DNA of 39,278 nucleotides, taken from NCBI GenBank assembly GCA_041675165.1, contig JBAYUI010000009.1:1-39278 (forward strand), given 5' to 3'. Of the stretch, positions 35,893 through 39,278 are shown in pieces (the first letter of the stretch is position 1; each line of letters starts with the position of its first letter). The DNA is from CAIKZD01 sp041675165 (GTDB taxonomy: Bacteria > Patescibacteriota > Minisyncoccia > Moranbacterales > UBA2206). Under the pieces are notes generated by a model. It searched no databases. It had not been told where the DNA came from and was given only the letters and a program-made list of their open reading frames with translations. A program made the translations under genes and the position numbers.

Positions 35893-36687
35893 CTAATTAT
35901 GATTGTTTTCCAATTTATTCTTCCAATAATCGCTGTTGGCCGCCAGATAGTCTTCGTCGGAAACATCGGTTCTTCGAGATATGCTTTCGATCGGTAAATT
36001 TTCAAATGGCAATATCTCATCATCCGTCATGTCCTCTTTTTCAGTCGTGAACTTGATCCCCACCGCTTCTTCTTTTTTGAAAAATTCTGCTCGATAGATC
36101 ACGACCAACAAGAAGAAAAACACTCCGACCGCAAATCCGCCGATACCGGACAACATTATCTGGACAAAGGAAGGATTTTTTTCCACGATCGGTCCCGACA
36201 AGACTCGCACATTCACGTTCTGATCCTGCCCCAAGAAAAAAGAATTGCGGTTGATCAAGACATCCAGGATCGATTGGGAAAGTTGATAGGTCCCCGCTTG
36301 CGTGTCACCGAAAACTTGGACATTCATGATCCCCACGCTGGAATTGTTCTTCACGTGCACGATGCGCTTCCATTCTTTCAATCTTTGCGCGCTGTCTCCC
36401 GTCAAAAAATTATTCGAGATTTTTCCGGTCGCTTCCACTTCCTCTATGAATTTTTCACTGTAGATGGATTGGGAAAGAATATTGGTCAAATAATTGGTCG
36501 ATTGCGACAAAGCATAATAATCCGTCGCGCCCGACTGGCTCTGTGACATCAGGATATCCGTATTGGAACTAAAATTTTTCTGGGTCATCACCAAGATAAA
36601 AAACGAAAGCGCGCCCACGAACAGCCCGAAGAGAAGCGCTGTTTTTAAGTGATTTTTGGCCAATTTAAGCATATTTTCCGTAGTCAT
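35893..36687 (-). CDS. Second Wzz-like polysaccharide chain-length protein
   Basis: A 264-aa protein with two helices (about 16-34 LKTALLFGLFVGALSFFILV and 177-197 GIGGFAVGVFFFLLVVIYR) around an outer part that starts with the Wzz-like NFSSNTDILMSQSQ. The cytoplasmic tail is acidic and lacks a Walker motif. It is unrelated in detail to the Wzz-like gene at 26689, so two length-control proteins may serve two glycans or form a mixed assembly. It has its own promoter and is monocistronic. Confidence 0.75.
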   Translation of the reverse strand: MTTENMLKLAKNHLKTALLFGLFVGALSFFILVMTQKNFSSNTDILMSQSQSGATDYYALSQSTNYLTNILSQSIYSEKFIEEVEATGKISNNFLTGDSAQRLKEWKRIVHVKNNSSVGIMNVQVFGDTQAGTYQLSQSILDVLINRNSFFLGQDQNVNVRVLSGPIVEKNPSFVQIMLSGIGGFAVGVFFFLLVVIYRAEFFKKEEAVGIKFTTEKEDMTDDEILPFENLPIESISRRTDVSDEDYLAANSDYWKNKLENNHN

Positions 36688-36721
36688 AGTTTCTTTAAAA
36701 ATAATTAGTATTTAACAGGAT

Positions 36722-36750
36722 ATACTAGCAGAAATGGTAAAATTTGTCAA
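36722..36750 (-). promoter_or_regulatory. Promoter of the second Wzz-like gene
   Basis: Minus-strand TTGACA (36745-36750), 17-bp spacer, TAGTAT (36722-36727) preceded by TGC. Confidence 0.7.
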
Positions 36751-36763
36751 TAGCGATGGACGG

Positions 36764-36796
36764 AAGAAGACCTGATTTTGTAACTCAGGTCTTCTT
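36764..36796 (-). terminator. Hairpin after the sortase gene
   Basis: A perfect 12-bp stem (AAGAAGACCTGA, 36764-36775, with 36785-36796) starts 13 nt after the sortase stop. The minus strand has no T-run after it, while the plus strand has TTTTT, so its termination role for the sortase gene is uncertain. Confidence 0.45.
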
Positions 36797-36809
36797 AGCC
36801 TTTTTGCAG

Positions 36810-37844
36810 TTAGAGCATCTTCGCTTTGACGACCAATCTTTTCCAATCAGTCCGCAAAGGCCAGCACGTAACCAGTGTGATTATCGGTTGGCCGTTTTCT
36901 TCAAAAATACCGGGGTCATCAGGAGCCACCACCTTTTTGCCGATAACTTTGTAAACATATTCGAACGACTTACCATTTTTTTGTGTCGCCTTGACTACGA
37001 GTTCATCTCCATTTTGCAGAGCGTTCAGATCCTTGAAAATGAAATTGTAACTTCCCGTCGCCCAAGCATAGTTGCTGCTATGTCCCGAGATGACCACGTT
37101 TCCGCGAGACCCAGGGATGCCTGTATTCGGATAGCGCACCACTCCATTTTTCAAGTCCGCTTCCAGAGCTGCTTCGTCCGAACTGAGCGACCAGATCATC
37201 GGTGTTTTCACGCCGATTTTCTTGATGCTTATTTCATAAGCCGGCTTGGCATCCCCCGGAGCAGTCGGATCATAACCGTTTTTAATTTCACCGCCATCAT
37301 TGAAACCATCACCATCCGTATCTTTTTTCAATGGATCGGTCAGATGCACGAATTCCAAATGATTCGGCAATCCGTCATTGTCATTATCCAACGCGTAATT
37401 ATTCTTGGCCATATCCAATCCCATCTTCTTTTCCCAGAAATCCGGCAAATTGTCCTTATTTAGATCGAGCATCCCCGCTCCGACCGGATTGTAACCGTCG
37501 CGCACTTCTTTGCCGTCATTATAGCCGTCCTTGTCCGTATCGGGGTCCAAAGGATTGGTAGAGTTCGCATATTCCTCCGATAAATCCAATCCGTCACCAT
37601 CGATATCTTTTTTCAAATCGGCATCGTTTTCCAATCTTATCCCATAACGATTGAGCCAAGAAGTGGGAATCACATCCTCGGAAACATCGGAACTTCCGCA
37701 AATCGCCACGCGCGCAGAGTTAAGACTGCCCTTGAAATCAAAATTCAAGAGATAAAAAATAATCACCGGCAAAATGATTGCCGCAAAAACGATTATCAGA
37801 ATCATTGTTAATTTTTTCCTTTTCTCCCACATAGCTTTAAACAT
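36810..37844 (-). CDS. Membrane-anchored sortase with calcium-binding (thrombospondin type 3-like) repeats
   Basis: A 344-aa protein. Anchor helix about 12-34 (LTMILIIVFAAIILPVIIFY). Asp-rich Ca-binding repeats 80-195 (DIDGDGLDLSEEY, DTDKDGYNDGKE, DNDNDGLPNHLEF, DTDGDGFNDGGE). Sortase domain 203-344 with H255 (NVVISGHSSN), C327 (IITLVTCWPL) and R336 as catalytic residues. Sortases cut a sorting signal and link the protein to the wall. The gene directly follows a surface protein with an APVTG signal, making it the probable partner. The Ca repeats may hold the enzyme in shape or position. No SD. Confidence 0.9.
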   Translation of the reverse strand: MFKAMWEKRKKLTMILIIVFAAIILPVIIFYLLNFDFKGSLNSARVAICGSSDVSEDVIPTSWLNRYGIRLENDADLKKDIDGDGLDLSEEYANSTNPLDPDTDKDGYNDGKEVRDGYNPVGAGMLDLNKDNLPDFWEKKMGLDMAKNNYALDNDNDGLPNHLEFVHLTDPLKKDTDGDGFNDGGEIKNGYDPTAPGDAKPAYEISIKKIGVKTPMIWSLSSDEAALEADLKNGVVRYPNTGIPGSRGNVVISGHSSNYAWATGSYNFIFKDLNALQNGDELVVKATQKNGKSFEYVYKVIGKKVVAPDDPGIFEENGQPIITLVTCWPLRTDWKRLVVKAKML

Positions 37845-37862
37845 TATGTCATTAAACTATTT

Positions 37863-37889
37863 GAGCCTTCATTCTCCGAATAAAGGCTC
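37863..37889 (-). promoter_or_regulatory. Hairpin between surface-protein and sortase genes
   Basis: GAGCCTT (37863-37869) pairs with AAGGCTC (37883-37889); no T-run on the minus strand. It may partly reduce read-through into the sortase gene. Confidence 0.35.
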
Positions 37890-37927
37890 TCAAGTTTTCT
37901 GTTTGTGTTGATTAGAACAATTTTTTA

Positions 37928-39034
37928 TTAAAGTCCTACGCTTAGCTTTTTCCTGTATATCCATAGTCCGGCCAATGACAGAAGCCCTGACAGAAATATG
38001 GCTGCGTTACCAGTACCCGTAACAGGTGCTGTTCTGACCTTGTTATAACCGAAGTCGGCTTTTTTGTAATCATCGCTATTTCCGTGTAAGCGTACATCGG
38101 TCTTGTTATTCTTATTGCCATCAAGATCATACGTCTGGACATAGCTCGACACATCCGAATCACTTATATACACGCCATACGTTCCTTCGCAAAGATCATT
38201 GAATTGATATTTGCCCTTGCTGTTCGTGTGGGTCTTGTCGATTTCTTTTCCGCTGCTATTTTTCAATTTAAGCGTAATATTGGAGAGACCTTGTTCTCCC
38301 GCATCTTGCACGCCATCGCTGTTGACATCCAGCCAGACATAATCACCGATAGTGCCATTGCAATCCTCTTCGTCATCATCGTGTGGTTCAGGTGTCGGTG
38401 CAGGAGTAGGCGTCGGAGTGGGTGTAGGAATGGGTGTAGGTTTAGGTGTAGGAGTAGGTGCAGGAGTAGGCGTCGGAGTGGGTGTAGGAGTGGGTGTAGG
38501 AGTGACTATCCTATCAAAAACTACACTCACAACATCGATGCTTTCCACCGCGCTGGCAGAACCCCATCTGGAATAATTATCTGGATACCATAACCCCGTA
38601 AATGTGTCGGCATATTTATGCCTCGCTTTCACGCTGACCGTGCCAGAAAGGTGCATCGTGCCCAAATCATAGCTGGCTGTTCCAGTCGAAGAACCGTTTC
38701 CTCCTTGATCCGGAACAGTATAATCTTTTCCGTTAATGGTGATTATGGCCACTTCATATTTCTGATAATCGGTCAGGCCTCCCAAATTCACCTTCACTTT
38801 ATAATCTCCATCCGCCACATTGACTGTGTGAGTGCTGGATTCGCCATTGCAAGTGTTCTGATTGCCACAATAGGTAGCCAGATGGTATGGCGCTACATCA
38901 GCCGGACAATGGCAGTTTGGAGCGAACATACTTCCATCACTTCCAAAACTTGCCGTTTCGGCATAGGCATTGTGAGCAGACGCTCCCGTCAAGAATGCGC
39001 CGAATAGCATAACGATCATTATTGTTTTCTTCAT
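37928..39034 (-). CDS. Sortase-anchored surface protein with Pro-Thr linker and SdrD B-like domain
   Basis: A 368-aa protein. Signal peptide 1-25 (MIVMLFGAFLTGASAHNAYA). An N-terminal globular part 26-177 contains five Cys before residue 65 (CHC, C56, C62 and a further one nearby). A Pro-Thr linker spans 178-217. An SdrD B-like/Cna-B-type domain 226-331 starts GTIGDYVWLDVNSDGVQDAG and ends VRLHGNSDDYKKADFGY. The C-terminus is a sorting signal: APVTG (336-340), a hydrophobic helix 345-360 (IFLSGLLSLAGLWIY) and RKK. APVTG deviates from LPXTG at the first residue. It is followed by the sortase gene. It should be covalently attached to the cell wall or another surface carrier. Confidence 0.85.
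   Translation of the reverse strand: MKKTIMIVMLFGAFLTGASAHNAYAETASFGSDGSMFAPNCHCPADVAPYHLATYCGNQNTCNGESSTHTVNVADGDYKVKVNLGGLTDYQKYEVAIITINGKDYTVPDQGGNGSSTGTASYDLGTMHLSGTVSVKARHKYADTFTGLWYPDNYSRWGSASAVESIDVVSVVFDRIVTPTPTPTPTPTPTPAPTPTPKPTPIPTPTPTPTPAPTPEPHDDDEEDCNGTIGDYVWLDVNSDGVQDAGEQGLSNITLKLKNSSGKEIDKTHTNSKGKYQFNDLCEGTYGVYISDSDVSSYVQTYDLDGNKNNKTDVRLHGNSDDYKKADFGYNKVRTAPVTGTGNAAIFLSGLLSLAGLWIYRKKLSVGL
38395..38510. repeat. 60-bp-period repeats encoding the Pro-Thr linker
   Basis: 38401-38440 and 38461-38500 agree at 39 of 40 positions. The sequence encodes (PT)n with occasional A, K and I, and could change length by slippage. Confidence 0.7.
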
Positions 39035-39091
39035 ATATTTTCGATTAATTAATTACTATCTGATTATTATCCTGATTAAGGTCGACCGAAA

Positions 39092-39120
39092 ATACTAGCA
39101 CATCTTGACTATTTTGTCAA
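39092..39120 (-). promoter_or_regulatory. Promoter of the surface-protein/sortase operon
   Basis: Minus-strand TTGACA (39115-39120), 17-bp spacer, TAGTAT (39092-39097) with TGC before it, the same form as at 36722. Confidence 0.7.
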
Positions 39121-39174
39121 ATATCGGTCTTACTAAGAAAGTGTTTCTACTCTAAAAACCACGATTTTTTCATC

Positions 39175-39206
39175 AAAAAACACCTCCTTTGAAGGAGGTG
39201 TTTTTC
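39175..39206. terminator. Strong terminator between the last gene and the surface-protein operon
   Basis: AACACCTCC (39179-39187) pairs with GGAGGTGTT (39194-39202), flanked by A6 and T5, so it works in both directions; for the minus-strand gene that ends at 39227 it is the natural stop. Confidence 0.85.
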
Positions 39207-39226
39207 TGTCTATTTTCCATTTTCGG

Positions 39227-39277
39227 CTATCTTTTCAGCTCTTCTTCCAAGGCCTCAGAATCGCCCTTGAAAACGAT
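39227..39277 (-). CDS. 3' end of an unidentified gene
   Basis: The minus strand ends in IVFKGDSEALEEELKR and a TAG stop (39227-39229), followed by a terminator. Only 16 codons lie inside the window, too few to name a family. The acidic/basic helix end is unremarkable. Confidence 0.5.
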   Translation of the reverse strand: MVFKGDSEALEEELKR

Positions 39278-39278
39278 C

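Noticed and set aside
36744..36766. A plus-strand partner promoter at the TTGTCAA before the second Wzz-like gene
   Set aside because: No -10 box occurs 15-19 bp downstream on the plus strand and no plus-strand gene follows, so it is not a fourth shared-box site.
38352..38576. Plus-strand ORF rich in Gly and Val repeats
   Set aside because: It is the antisense reading of the Pro-Thr linker; the minus-strand gene has a signal peptide, domain and sorting signal.

Overview
The window looks like part of the chromosome of a candidate-phyla-radiation bacterium (Patescibacteria, Parcubacteria-like). This is inferred from gene content: DUF5652 and DUF4012 proteins, a PEGA/beta-propeller membrane protein, a Ca-binding-repeat sortase with an LPXTG-like partner, a minimal iscR-iscS-iscU set, and compact operons with mostly Shine-Dalgarno-less starts. 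TGA is used as a stop, so the code is the standard bacterial one. No rRNA, tRNA, CRISPR array, transposase or phage gene was recognised.

Layout. 1-704: 5' part of a PD-(D/E)XK nuclease gene (minus), a divergent promoter pair and a short promoter-to-terminator transcript. 705-3590: zinc-ribbon protein, then iscR-type regulator, iscS and iscU (plus); the regulator has a 114-nt leader that can fold into a complete three-way junction reaching its start codon. 3999-9380 (minus): secreted C39-like peptidase, gltX, small membrane protein, hydrolase, WecG/TagA glycosyltransferase and thpR. 9520-10134 (minus): two small genes with strong ribosome sites. 10364-14790 (plus): priA, def, fmt, double-rhodanese protein. 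14787-17091 (minus): yidD, obg, DUF5652 and a membrane sensor-like protein. 17173-23127 (plus): CorA-like transporter, cysS, a 55-aa Cys/His protein, dus, dnaB and recR. rplU (minus) and the PEGA protein (plus) diverge from one promoter region. 25315-39278 is entirely minus-strand and devoted to the cell surface: a five-gene polysaccharide operon (ligase/polymerase, two GT4 enzymes, Wzz-like, DUF4012), a four-gene secreted/LysM/lipoprotein cluster, a second Wzz-like protein, and a sorting-signal surface protein followed by its probable sortase.

Three patterns stand out. (1) Palindromic repeat elements sit in frame inside housekeeping genes (iscS, priA twice, cysS, dus twice); one 40-bp element is shared at 38/40 positions between priA and dus in opposite orientation. 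(2) Three divergent gene pairs share a single palindromic -35 box (TTGTCAA/TTGACAA), often with leaderless or nearly leaderless transcripts. (3) Only seven genes have a strong Shine-Dalgarno sequence: the zinc-ribbon gene, the 9.5-10.1 kb pair and the 31.7-35.8 kb envelope cluster. These genes may differ in origin or regulation from the rest.

The best candidates for something undescribed are the iscR leader, the in-frame palindromic elements and the LysM/lipoprotein envelope cluster.
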